Source: Mycolicibacterium iranicum (lineage in GTDB: Bacteria > Actinomycetota > Actinomycetes > Mycobacteriales > Mycobacteriaceae). From it: 64,000 nt of DNA. The number at the start of each line of letters is the position of its first letter. Within the stretch, counting starts at the first letter, position 1. Below are positions 52,307 to 60,902 of the stretch, piece after piece. The position numbers were made by a program, and so were the translations under genes. Under the pieces are notes generated by a model. The model made no database searches. It was not told where the DNA came from and was given only the letters and a program-made list of their open reading frames with translations. The DNA is taken from the NCBI RefSeq assembly GCF_001650495.1, contig NZ_LWCS01000029.1:19088-83087 (forward strand), written 5' to 3'.

Positions 52307-53077
52307 TCAATCCATGTATGCGCCGCCGTTGACGGCAAGTGCTTCGCCGGTGATGAACCGGGCGTCCTCGGAGAGCAGAAAGGCCACGGCGCGGGCCACG
52401 TCGTCGGGCTGCTGGAGCCTGCCCAGCGGGGTGTCGTCGATCATCATGGCCCGCACACCATCGGGTGTGGTGCCGCGCAGCTCGGCCTCCCACTCCAGTT
52501 CCCTTGACTGCATCGGTGTTTCGACGAATCCGGGACACACGCAATTGACGGTGATGTTGTGCTCGCCGAGTTCGTAGGCCATCGCCTGGGTCAACCCCAC
52601 CACGCCGAACTTGGACGCGACGTAGTCCGCCAGGTAAGGCACGCGGCCCTGCTTTCCTGCCATCGAGGCAGTGTTGACGATCGCGCCGGCGACACCGGAT
52701 CGCACCATCTCGCGTGCGGCGGCCTGCCCGCAGACGAACACGCCTTTCAGGTTGACGTTCATGGTCTGGTCATAGCGTTCGACCGGAGCGTCGAGGAAGC
52801 GGTGCATGAAGGAGATGCCGGCATTGCTCACCCACGCATCGAGGCCGAGCCGTCCGGCGATGTCGGCGGCCACCCCGGCCGCGGCATCCGGCGATGTCAC
52901 GTCCAGCCCGGCAGACTCGTGTCCTGTCGACTGATTGGGGAGCTCCGAGGCAACCTCGCGTGCCGCGGCGTCATCGACGTCGGTGACGATGACCCGCCAA
53001 TCCCGTTGCGCGAGTGTGGTTGCGATGGCGCGACCGATACCGGAGCCTGCGCCGGTCACGACGACAGTTCTCGTCAT
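52307..53077 (-). CDS. SDR-family sugar or polyol dehydrogenase
   Basis: A 256-residue classical SDR: VVTGAGSGIGRAIATTLAQR, NAGI, NTASMAGKQGRVPYLADYVASK-type active site (Ser, Tyr-x3-Lys) and a C-terminal GGAYMD. In operons with FGGY kinases and sugar importers such enzymes oxidise a polyol to a ketose. It resembles tetritol and sugar-alcohol dehydrogenases in general form, but the substrate cannot be read from sequence. It lies 44 bp upstream of the BtpA-like gene. Confidence 0.87.
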   Translation of the reverse strand: MTRTVVVTGAGSGIGRAIATTLAQRDWRVIVTDVDDAAAREVASELPNQSTGHESAGLDVTSPDAAAGVAADIAGRLGLDAWVSNAGISFMHRFLDAPVERYDQTMNVNLKGVFVCGQAAAREMVRSGVAGAIVNTASMAGKQGRVPYLADYVASKFGVVGLTQAMAYELGEHNITVNCVCPGFVETPMQSRELEWEAELRGTTPDGVRAMMIDDTPLGRLQQPDDVARAVAFLLSEDARFITGEALAVNGGAYMD

Positions 53078-53105
53078 CTGTGGTTCTCGTTCCTCTCGGT
53101 TGACG

Positions 53106-54164
53106 TCAGCCGGCCACGCGCCGGCCGGTGGCGGTGTCGAACAGATGCGTTGCGCCCGGGCGCACAGCCAGATCGACGGAGGTGCCCTCGGTGATGCCTG
53201 TCAGTCGGGCGGTCTCGACGACGCTGGTCAGCTCGGTGCCCTGCGCGTCGATGGTGACGATGGCGCGGGGACCCAGGTGCTCGATCAGGATCACTTGCGC
53301 CGAGCCGTCTTGCGCCGCCGCGGTGGGCAGCAGGTCGTCGGGCCGCACACCCAGCGTCACGGGACCGTCGGTGGCGGCGTCGACCGACAGGGTGAGGCCG
53401 CCGGGGTGCGCGAAGGTCGTCCCCGTCAGCACCCCGTCGACGAGATTCATTTTCGGGCTTCCCACGAAAGCGGCCACGAAAGTGTCGGCGGGATGGGCAT
53501 ACACCTCTTGCGGGGTGCCCTGCTGGGCGATCTTGCCGTCTCGCATCACGACCATGCGGTCCGACAGCGTCATGGCCTCTTCCTGGTCGTGGGTCACATA
53601 CACCGACGTGATGCCGAGCCGGCGCTGGATCTGCAGCAGCTCGGTCCTGGTCTCGACGCGCAGCTTGGCGTCGAGATTGCTCAGCGGTTCGTCGAACAGG
53701 AACACCGACGGCTCGCGAATGATCGCGCGTCCGATGGCCACTCGCTGCTGCTGCCCGCCGCTGAGATCTTTGGGTTTGCGCTGCAACAGTTTTCCCAGAC
53801 CCAGCGATTCGCCGATGGTGGCAGCCCTGGCGAGCGCCTCGCGGCGCGGCGTCTTGGTGGCGCGAAGCGGGAACGCGATGTTCTCGGCCACGGACAGGTG
53901 CGGATAGAGGGCATAGTTCTGGAACACCATCGCGATGTCGCGTTCGCGCGGTTCCAGGTGTGTGACATCACGGTCGCCGATGGTGATCGTGCCGGATGAC
54001 ACCGTCTCCAGACCAGCGAGCATGCGCAGCGACGTCGACTTGCCGCAGCCTGACGGGCCGACGAGCACCGTGAACGACCCGTCGGGCAGCTCAAGGTCGA
54101 GATCACTGACGACGGAGGTGGTTCCGTACGCCTTGTTGACGCCGGAGAAGCGGACATGCGCCAT
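53106..54164 (-). CDS. Carbohydrate ABC transporter ATPase (MalK/UgpC type)
   Basis: A 352-residue ATPase with Walker A GPSGCGKSTSLRMLAG, signature LSGGQQQRVAIGRAI, Walker B VFLFDEPLSNLDAKLR and a C-terminal OB-fold regulatory domain (TLGVRPDDLLP). It energises the MalFG-like permeases encoded upstream. Some such ATPases serve several sugar importers. Located 21 bp after the permease gene. Confidence 0.92.
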   Translation of the reverse strand: MAHVRFSGVNKAYGTTSVVSDLDLELPDGSFTVLVGPSGCGKSTSLRMLAGLETVSSGTITIGDRDVTHLEPRERDIAMVFQNYALYPHLSVAENIAFPLRATKTPRREALARAATIGESLGLGKLLQRKPKDLSGGQQQRVAIGRAIIREPSVFLFDEPLSNLDAKLRVETRTELLQIQRRLGITSVYVTHDQEEAMTLSDRMVVMRDGKIAQQGTPQEVYAHPADTFVAAFVGSPKMNLVDGVLTGTTFAHPGGLTLSVDAATDGPVTLGVRPDDLLPTAAAQDGSAQVILIEHLGPRAIVTIDAQGTELTSVVETARLTGITEGTSVDLAVRPGATHLFDTATGRRVAG

Positions 54165-54185
54165 TGAGAGCCGAACCTGCCCTTC

Positions 54186-55001
54186 CTAGAACTTCACCGC
54201 GCCACCGCTGATGCCCTGCACCAGCTTGCGCTGGATGAAGAAGCTCGCGATGACGACCGGGACGACCGCGATGAGGATCGCCGCGCTCATCGAGCCGATC
54301 TGCACGCCGCGGAATGTGTTGAAACCTGCGATGGCCACCGGCAGGATCGCCGCTTTGCCCGGAGCCAGGATGAGGCCGTAGAACAAGTCGTTCCACGACA
54401 GGGTGAAGCCGAAGATCGCCGCGGCGCCGATGCCGGGCAGAACCTGCGGCAGCACCACGAGCCGAAAGGCCGCGAATCTGCTGAAGCCGTCGACCTGGGC
54501 CTGCTCCTCCAGCGACCGGGGAACCGCCTCGAAGAACCCGATCAGGAACCAGGTCACCACGGGCAGAACAAAACTCAGGTGCGCGAAGATCACCGGCACC
54601 AGCGTGTCGGTGAGGCGCAGCGCGTAGGCCATCGTCAGGAACGGGAACACCAGCACTGCCGGCGGCAACACCTGCGCCGCCAGCATGCCGAACCGCGTGA
54701 GCGTGCCGCCGGCCCGGTAGCGGGCGATCGCGTAGGCGCCCATGCTTCCGACCACCACGCTGATGCCGACGGTCACCAGCGCCACCATGGCGCTGCGGCC
54801 CGCGGCGCCGAGAATCCCCGACGACAGCACGTTCTGCCAGGCGGAGAAGTCAGGGGTGAAGGCCAGCAGAAACGGATCATTGAGTTGCTCAGGGGTTTTC
54901 ACGCTGGCGAGCGCGATCCAGATGATCGGGAACAGCACCGAGATGCCCGCCGCCCACAGCAGGGCGATTCGCAGGACGGTGACCAGGGACGCGCGGTTCA
55001 T
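54186..55001 (-). CDS. Carbohydrate ABC transporter permease (MalG type)
   Basis: A 271-residue permease with six membrane helices and the EAA loop LEEQAQVDGFSRFAAFRLVV LPQ region that contacts the ATPase (about residues 174-196). It starts at ATG 55001, overlapping the upstream permease stop by 4 bp. Pairs with 54998-55870. Confidence 0.9.
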   Translation of the reverse strand: MNRASLVTVLRIALLWAAGISVLFPIIWIALASVKTPEQLNDPFLLAFTPDFSAWQNVLSSGILGAAGRSAMVALVTVGISVVVGSMGAYAIARYRAGGTLTRFGMLAAQVLPPAVLVFPFLTMAYALRLTDTLVPVIFAHLSFVLPVVTWFLIGFFEAVPRSLEEQAQVDGFSRFAAFRLVVLPQVLPGIGAAAIFGFTLSWNDLFYGLILAPGKAAILPVAIAGFNTFRGVQIGSMSAAILIAVVPVVIASFFIQRKLVQGISGGAVKF

Positions 55002-55870
55002 CGGGACCCGGCCGTTCTGGCTTTGTCCATCCGGCGGAAAGCGATCACGATCACCGCAAGCACCACCACCAATACGACGAACGCCATGGACGACGCGGAT
55101 CCGAGCCGGAAGAACTGGATGCCGGTCTGATAGATGAAGTACTGCAAGGTCTCAGTCTCGGTGCCGGGACCGCCGCGGGTGGTCGCGAAGACGTACTCGA
55201 ACACCTTCATCGCGTCGAGGGAGCGCAGCAGGATCGCCACGACAAGCACCGGCGCCAGCAGCGGCAGAGTGACCCTCCGCAGCACGTACAGCCCGCCGGC
55301 GCCGTCGACGCGAGCGGCATCGAGCGGTTCCCTCGGAATCGATTCCAGGCCGGCGAGCAACAACAGCACCATGAACGGCGTCCACTGCCACACGTCGATC
55401 AGCGCCAGTGTGAACAACGCCTTGCCGGGGCCGAAGAAGTCGTAGGAGACACCGATCGTGTCGAGCATCGCGGGGATCGCCCCGAGTTGGTCGTTGAGCA
55501 GGAAGCGGAACGTGAGACCGACCGCGATCGGCGTGATGAACATCGGAGCGAGCAGCATCGACCGGGTGAGATCTTTGGCCCACCGCTGCTTTTGGAGCGC
55601 CAGTGCGATCGCCAACCCGACAGCGAGCTCGAGGCCGACGGCGACGGCGACGTAGAGCGCGGTGGTGGCGAAGGCATTCCAGAACGCGCCGTCGCCGAAC
55701 GTCGCGACGAAATTGTCTGCGCCGACCAGCGCCGGTGTCCCGCGGTCGGTGAGCTTGTAGTCGGTGACGCTCAGATACGCCGCGTACCCCAGAGGGAAAC
55801 CGACCACCCCGACGAAGAGGGCGACGAGGGGGGCGACCATGCCGTTCTGAAATCGCATGCCGGATTTCAC
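54998..55870 (-). CDS. Carbohydrate ABC transporter permease (MalF type)
   Basis: A 290-residue permease with six predicted helices and the EAA loop REPLDAARVDGAGGLYVLRR (about residues 180-199). It heads the permease pair, 50 bp downstream of the binding-protein gene. Confidence 0.9.
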   Translation of the reverse strand: MKSGMRFQNGMVAPLVALFVGVVGFPLGYAAYLSVTDYKLTDRGTPALVGADNFVATFGDGAFWNAFATTALYVAVAVGLELAVGLAIALALQKQRWAKDLTRSMLLAPMFITPIAVGLTFRFLLNDQLGAIPAMLDTIGVSYDFFGPGKALFTLALIDVWQWTPFMVLLLLAGLESIPREPLDAARVDGAGGLYVLRRVTLPLLAPVLVVAILLRSLDAMKVFEYVFATTRGGPGTETETLQYFIYQTGIQFFRLGSASSMAFVVLVVVLAVIVIAFRRMDKARTAGSR

Positions 55871-55920
55871 GGTGGTCTCGCTCCTTTCGTGGGGTGGTCG
55901 GTTTCCGGATCGGGGGTCGG

Positions 55921-57243
55921 TCAGCCCTGGATCCGCTCGGCCTCGGCTTGCGCCGCGGCCAGGGCGTCGTCGACGCTCTTGGTGCCGGCGACCGCCTCGT
56001 TGAGCTCGGTGCCGACGGCCTGGATCATCTCCTCGCCGCTGGGGCCCTGGCTCAGCGGAGACGAGTTGGCCAACAGCTGCTCGACGGTCTTGTAGTACTC
56101 CTCGCCGAACCGACCCTGCAGCACTGCCGGATCCTGCAGGGTGCTCTGACGGATCGCCGCGCCGCCCTTCTCCGTGCGCGCAACGTCATTGGGCTTGGCG
56201 GTGATCCATGAGACGAATGCCCACGCAGCGTCCGGGGTGGCCGAGTTCGCCGGGATCGCCCAGCTCCACGACCCCAGCACCTGCTTACCGCCGGGGATGG
56301 GCGCGAGCTTGATCTTGCCTGCCGCAGGGCCTGAACCGGGCTCGTTGAGCGCAGGCAGCTGCCAGTTGTAGTTGATCATCGACGCGGCCTGATTTGCCGA
56401 CACCGAGCGCTGCGCCTCGTCCATGCTCCAGTTCAGGCTGTTGGCGGGAGCGGCGGTGTTGTAGGTGTCGATGTAGGCCTCGAGGGCACGCTTGGCCTCG
56501 GGGGTGTTCAGCGTGATCCTTCCGTCGGAATCGTAGATCGAGCCACCCGCTGCGAACAGCCAGTTGCCCCACTCCTCGAAGATCTTGTAACCGCGCTGAG
56601 GCTGCATCGCGATACCAGCCCGGTCACCGGTCTTCAGCGCCTTGCTGGTGGCCACCAATTCCTCGAGGTTGGTTGGCACCTGCTGATTGGCGGCGGCCAG
56701 ATCGTCGGTGTTGTAGAGGTATCCGAGCGCATAGTTGTAGAACGGCACGGCGTAGCGGGTGCCGTCGACGGTGGTGATGTCGGTCAGCGGCTTGAAGAAG
56801 TCTGCGGCGTCGTAGTCCGGGGTGCTGTCGATGCGGGCGTCGAGCGGTTGGAGGAAATCCGCGTTGGCGAAGTCGACCATCCAGGGGTTGTCGACGACGA
56901 TCAGATCGTAAGTGGGCGACGACGACTGGAATGACGAGACCAGTTTGTCGCGCATCTGGTCGTAAGTCAGTGACTCGATGTTGATCTCGACGCCGGGATA
57001 CTCCTTGTTGAAGTCACCCACCATCGATGTGACGATGTCGGTGTCGGGCACGTTCTCCATCAGGATCCGCACCGTGCCCGAGATGTCTGCGGACACGTCG
57101 CCGGTGCCGGTGGGCTCGGCCTGCTCGGGTCCACCGGAGCCCGCGCATGCGGACAGGAGCAGAGCAGGCACGGCGACGGTGGCGACAAGAGCGGAGCGGA
57201 AGCGTCCCCGCCGCTCTGAAGTCGGCTTTTGGGCGAATCTCAT
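55921..57243 (-). CDS. Carbohydrate ABC transporter substrate-binding lipoprotein
   Basis: A 440-residue family 1 binding protein. Its lipoprotein signal ends in LLSAC near residue 33; the mature part has ISGTVRILMENVPDTDIVTS and IEPL-type hinge strands, with WSWAIPANSATPDAAWAFVS near the C-terminal part, as in MalE-like sugar receptors. It would capture the sugar or polyol used by the operon. It is 16 bp downstream of the kinase gene. Confidence 0.9.
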   Translation of the reverse strand: MRFAQKPTSERRGRFRSALVATVAVPALLLSACAGSGGPEQAEPTGTGDVSADISGTVRILMENVPDTDIVTSMVGDFNKEYPGVEINIESLTYDQMRDKLVSSFQSSSPTYDLIVVDNPWMVDFANADFLQPLDARIDSTPDYDAADFFKPLTDITTVDGTRYAVPFYNYALGYLYNTDDLAAANQQVPTNLEELVATSKALKTGDRAGIAMQPQRGYKIFEEWGNWLFAAGGSIYDSDGRITLNTPEAKRALEAYIDTYNTAAPANSLNWSMDEAQRSVSANQAASMINYNWQLPALNEPGSGPAAGKIKLAPIPGGKQVLGSWSWAIPANSATPDAAWAFVSWITAKPNDVARTEKGGAAIRQSTLQDPAVLQGRFGEEYYKTVEQLLANSSPLSQGPSGEEMIQAVGTELNEAVAGTKSVDDALAAAQAEAERIQG

Positions 57244-57259
57244 TGGTGCGGTGTTCCTT

Positions 57260-58789
57260 TCATCGGGTGGTGCGGGCGATGGCGTGCGAGATCGGGGTCA
57301 TACCCGCGCTGAGTTCCCGCCAGGTCGCATAGGCGAGGTCGTAGGCGTCGCTGCGGACCGGATCGGGAAGGTATGGCGTATCGAGCGTGATGAAGCGAGC
57401 GGCGTCCGACCAATCGCCGAGCGCGCCGATGCCGATGGCCGCGATGACCGCGGCGCCCAGCGAGGCACCGGGGTGGCCGCTGACCGGGTGCATCTCGTAG
57501 CCGAGCACGTCGGCGTGGATCTGTTTCCACAGCGTGGATTTGGACCCGCCGTTGGTGATCATCACCCGGCTGAGCGGGATGCCGATCTGGCCGAACACGT
57601 CGATGTGGTGCCGGAATCCGAACGCGATCGCCTCCAGCACCGAGCGGTACATGTCGGCTCTGGTGTGTCCCAGGTGTATGCCGGCGAACACACCCCTCAG
57701 ATCGGGATCGTGAAGGGGGCTCTTCTCGCCGAGGAAGTACGGGAGGCAGAGTATTTCCGCGGGAGACCGTAGCGCAGCCTCGTCGTCGAGTTCGGTCAGC
57801 GGTGCTCCGCCGACGAGCGCCTGGAACCAGCGGATCAGGCTGCCGCTGGTCGCCATGCATCCGTTCGGCAACCAGTTCCCAGGGACCGGATGCGCATCGA
57901 GGTACAGCCGGGCGTCGACGACCGGCGTATCGCTGGCGACCAGGATGTCGCCCGCGCCACCGAGTTTGACCAGGGCATCACCGGGGCTGTTCACGCCTGC
58001 CGCATAGGCCGACAGGACGTGATCGGCGCCGCCCACCACGAGCGCCGTCCCGGCCCGCAGTCCGGTGTCGTCGGCGGCCGCCTTGCTGAGCTCCCCGACA
58101 CGAGTACCGGGACGGTGAACCGGTGCCAACGCGGCGCGGTCCAGTCCCGCGGCGTCCAGGACGGTGGCTGCGACGTCGCCGTCGATGCTGAACAGCCCCG
58201 ATTCGAGTGCCCAGTTCTGCTCGGTGTGCAGGGGAGCGCCCAGGGCCGAGAGCGTCCAGTCGTACGAACCGACCCAGTGCGACGTGCGCCAGTAAACGTC
58301 GGGTTCGTGCGTGCGCAGCCACAGGGCCGTCGGTGCGACGGATTGCTGGGTCAGCGCGGATCCGGTGAGCGACACCAGGTCCGTTCCTGCGAGGGTCTCG
58401 GCGAGGTCGGCGACCTCGCGGTGTGCCCGCGCGTCGTTCTGGAGGATGGCGTGCCGCAATGCGTTTCCCGCACCGTCGACCGGGATGACGGCGGGCACCA
58501 TGCCCGACGTGGCGATGGCGCCCACGGCGTCCGGCGACACGCCGCTGGTGCTCAGGACCTCCCGAATGGACTCGATGACGTTGCGGTACCACTGCGCGGT
58601 GTCCGCTTCGGCGAAACCGGGACCGGGGGAGTGCAGCGCGGTCTCCCGGGATGCGCTGGCCACGATCCCCGCGGTGTGTGATGCGCGGCCCGCCGCGGTG
58701 TGTGATGCGCGGCCCGCCGCGGTGGTGTCGAGCAGCACCGTCTTCGTTCCGGTCGTGCCGATGTCGACGCCGATGGTGTAGCGGCTCAT
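57260..58789 (-). CDS. FGGY-family carbohydrate kinase with an 8-residue duplication
   Basis: A 509-residue sugar kinase (xylulokinase/gluconokinase-like). GVDIGTTGTKTVLLD is the N-terminal phosphate-binding strand and TNGGSKSTLWKQIHADVLG the C-terminal FGGY region; GGADHVLSAYAAGV lies between. Right after the first hairpin it carries AAGRASHT twice, due to a perfect 24-bp tandem duplication (58671-58718). The ATG overlaps the deoR stop by 4 bp, so regulator and kinase are co-translated. It would phosphorylate a ketose produced by the SDR. Confidence 0.9.
   Translation of the reverse strand: MSRYTIGVDIGTTGTKTVLLDTTAAGRASHTAAGRASHTAGIVASASRETALHSPGPGFAEADTAQWYRNVIESIREVLSTSGVSPDAVGAIATSGMVPAVIPVDGAGNALRHAILQNDARAHREVADLAETLAGTDLVSLTGSALTQQSVAPTALWLRTHEPDVYWRTSHWVGSYDWTLSALGAPLHTEQNWALESGLFSIDGDVAATVLDAAGLDRAALAPVHRPGTRVGELSKAAADDTGLRAGTALVVGGADHVLSAYAAGVNSPGDALVKLGGAGDILVASDTPVVDARLYLDAHPVPGNWLPNGCMATSGSLIRWFQALVGGAPLTELDDEAALRSPAEILCLPYFLGEKSPLHDPDLRGVFAGIHLGHTRADMYRSVLEAIAFGFRHHIDVFGQIGIPLSRVMITNGGSKSTLWKQIHADVLGYEMHPVSGHPGASLGAAVIAAIGIGALGDWSDAARFITLDTPYLPDPVRSDAYDLAYATWRELSAGMTPISHAIARTTR
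58671..58718. repeat. Perfect 24-bp tandem duplication in the kinase gene
   Basis: The 24-base unit 58671-58694 (beginning gcggtgtgtgatgcgcgg) is repeated without any change at 58695-58718, followed by a further 6 matching bases. The frame is kept. Lack of divergence indicates a recent slippage event. Confidence 0.9.
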
Positions 58790-59601
58790 CCCGCTCCCAC
58801 CGCGGTCTCGTCAAGCGAATTGCGCTGTCGGTCAACGCAGATGACCTCGACGCCCATGTCTCGCGCAGCCACCAGCGCGGGATGGTCGGGTGCGCCGTCA
58901 CTGACGAGAGTGTGGATCTGCGACAGCGCGGAGATGCTCACGAATGTGACGCGCCCGAGCTTGCTCTTGTCGGCGGCGACGATGACACGGTCCGCGCGCC
59001 GGCTTGCGGCCCGCTTCACCCGGCTCTCGGCCTGGTGGTAGTCGGAGATCCCACGCTCGGCGTCGACGCCGGCCACGCCCATCACATAGGTGTCGCAGTT
59101 GTAGTTGGCCAGCGTGTCCTCGGCTGTGGGGCCGATCAAGCTCAGCTCGCCCGACCGCAATTCACCGCCGGTGAGAACGACGGTGGTGTCGGGTTCGTCG
59201 ACCAGGGCGAGCGCCGCCAGCACGCTGGGGGTGACGACCGTCAGGCCGAGTCCGCGTCCCTTGAGCGAGTTGGCAACCGCGAGAGCGGTGCTTCCCGAGT
59301 CCAGGATCAGAGTCTCGTTGCGGCTGATCAGGTCCGCGACGACTGCGGCGATGTGAATCTTCTCTTGCGCCGCGTCGGCCATCCGGGTGGCGAAAGACGG
59401 TTCGGTGTCCTTGCCCGGCACTGCGATCGCGCCCCCGACCACACGGCGCACGACACCGAGGGCCTCCAGCGCTTCGATATCGCGGCGGATGGTCATTTCG
59501 GACACGTCGAACTCCGCCGCCAAGTCAGCAAAGTTGATCTCGCGGGCAGCCCGGACTCGCTCTTCGATCCGGTCCCTACGGGTTCTCACGTCTACGGCCA
59601 C
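58786..59601 (-). CDS. DeoR/GlpR-family regulator
   Basis: A 271-residue regulator: the helix-turn-helix INFADLAAEFDVSEMTIRRD, then a sugar-phosphate sensor domain with LILDSGSTALAVANSL, VVLTGGELRSGELSLIG and IVAADKSKLGRVTFV, all DeoR hallmarks. It starts with GTG at 59601 and is the first gene of the sugar operon. The effector is probably the phosphorylated sugar made by the downstream kinase. Confidence 0.92.
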   Translation of the reverse strand: MAVDVRTRRDRIEERVRAAREINFADLAAEFDVSEMTIRRDIEALEALGVVRRVVGGAIAVPGKDTEPSFATRMADAAQEKIHIAAVVADLISRNETLILDSGSTALAVANSLKGRGLGLTVVTPSVLAALALVDEPDTTVVLTGGELRSGELSLIGPTAEDTLANYNCDTYVMGVAGVDAERGISDYHQAESRVKRAASRRADRVIVAADKSKLGRVTFVSISALSQIHTLVSDGAPDHPALVAARDMGVEVICVDRQRNSLDETAVGAG

Positions 59602-59630
59602 GTAGCCACCACTGCCTCATCTGTTGAAAA

Positions 59631-59670
59631 TTCACAGGATGTTCCGTTGTTGGTGTGAATCTATAACACC
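59631..59670. promoter_or_regulatory. Inverted repeats ahead of deoR operon
   Basis: ttcaca (59631-59636) pairs with tgtgaa (59654-59659), and ggtgt (59652-59656) with acacc (59666-59670). On the minus strand the latter contains TATAGAT, a good -10 for deoR. The cluster is a likely DeoR operator overlapping the operon promoter. Confidence 0.5.
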
Positions 59671-59741
59671 TTTGTGTGTAGTGCCCACATTTCGGCGGCA
59701 TGCGTTCTTCTTTTCGGGGCGCAGGCGGTTACCGTGCGTCG

Positions 59742-60671
59742 GTGCTGCATCTGCGGGTGATCGTGCCGGGGGACATGCGCGACGACGTGCTCACGGTGTT
59801 ACGAGGTCAGGTCGGGGTCGCGCACATCCTCGTGCACCCAGGCGCGGCGCTGGACCCTCCTGGCGACGAGATCACCGCGGACATCGCCAGGGAATGCGCC
59901 AACGACGTGATCAAGGAACTCAAGGCGCTCGACGTTCAGCACCGCGGCGCCATCACGATGACCAGGCTGGACACCGTGCTGTCTACGAGGGCGCACCAAG
60001 CCGAGGACGATGCCGAGGGTGATCCCGCGGACGCGGTGGTGTGGGACGAACTCATCAGCCGGACCCGCGAAGAGTCCACGCTGTCGGTGACTTTCATGAT
60101 GTTCCTGACCTTGGCGTGCCTCCTCGCGGCCATCGGAGCGCTCACCGATTCCACGGTCACGGTGGTGGGCGCGATGGTGCTGGGCCCAGAATTCGGTCCG
60201 CTCGCCGCGATCTCGGTCGCGATCGTGCAGCGGCGTGGCGACCTCGCACGGCGGGCGGCCTTCGCGTTGCTCGTAGGTTTCCCGGTCGCCGTCGGGATCA
60301 CGGCGCTGCTGACGCTCGCGGGTCAGGAGGTGGGCTGGCTCAGCCTCGAGACCGTCCGCAACGTCCACGACGTCGACTTCATCTTCCAGGTGGGACCGAT
60401 TTCGTTCGTCGTCGCCCTGCTCGCGGGCGCAGCGGGAATGTTGTCGTTGGTCTCGTCGAAATCGGCCGCTCTCGTCGGCGTCTTCATCTCCGTGACCACG
60501 GTGCCGGCAGCCGGATTCGCGGCCGTCGCCGCCATTCTCGGTGATTGGAGTGTGGCCGCGCAGTCCGCTGCCCAACTCTTCGTCAACCTGGTCGGCATCG
60601 TCGTGGCCGGAGTGTTGGTGCTGTTACTTCGCCCCCGAGGCAAACTCATTCCCCGCATCGCGCAAACCTGA
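59742..60671 (+). CDS. DUF389 family membrane protein
   Basis: A 309-residue protein: a cytoplasmic N-terminal domain of about 110 residues (LHLRVIVPGDMRDDVLTVLR) followed by about six membrane helices with VTVVGAMVLGPEFGPLAAIS, the DUF389 (TIGR00341-like) signature. I prefer the GTG at 59742: TACCGT (59730-59735) lies the right distance upstream for a leaderless mRNA; ATG 59700 is the alternative. Function unknown. Divergent from deoR across a shared region. Confidence 0.8.
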   Translation: MLHLRVIVPGDMRDDVLTVLRGQVGVAHILVHPGAALDPPGDEITADIARECANDVIKELKALDVQHRGAITMTRLDTVLSTRAHQAEDDAEGDPADAVVWDELISRTREESTLSVTFMMFLTLACLLAAIGALTDSTVTVVGAMVLGPEFGPLAAISVAIVQRRGDLARRAAFALLVGFPVAVGITALLTLAGQEVGWLSLETVRNVHDVDFIFQVGPISFVVALLAGAAGMLSLVSSKSAALVGVFISVTTVPAAGFAAVAAILGDWSVAAQSAAQLFVNLVGIVVAGVLVLLLRPRGKLIPRIAQT

Positions 60672-60902
60672 TCATCGCGCAGTGGCCCGCGAGGGCCCCG
60701 CTCAGCTGCCTGGCGTAGGCACGGGAACGGCCAGCGGAGCAACGCCGCAATCCATCACTGGCGATCGTCGGCCCCGGCCGCGACCCGTAGGCAATTAGTG
60801 ACAATTTGCTGAACTGGCAACCAGCTGCGCTTTTGCGGCTTTACGCTAGACCGCACCACAGCGGATTCACCGGGGGACTGTGGCGACAATTGGGGGGATT
60901 TC
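60672..60902. other. 231-bp spacer before the secreted hydrolase
   Basis: No gene seen. Its right half is AT-richer and ends in a strong purine run GGGGGG just before the GTG at 60903, the likely ribosome binding site. Confidence 0.4.
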
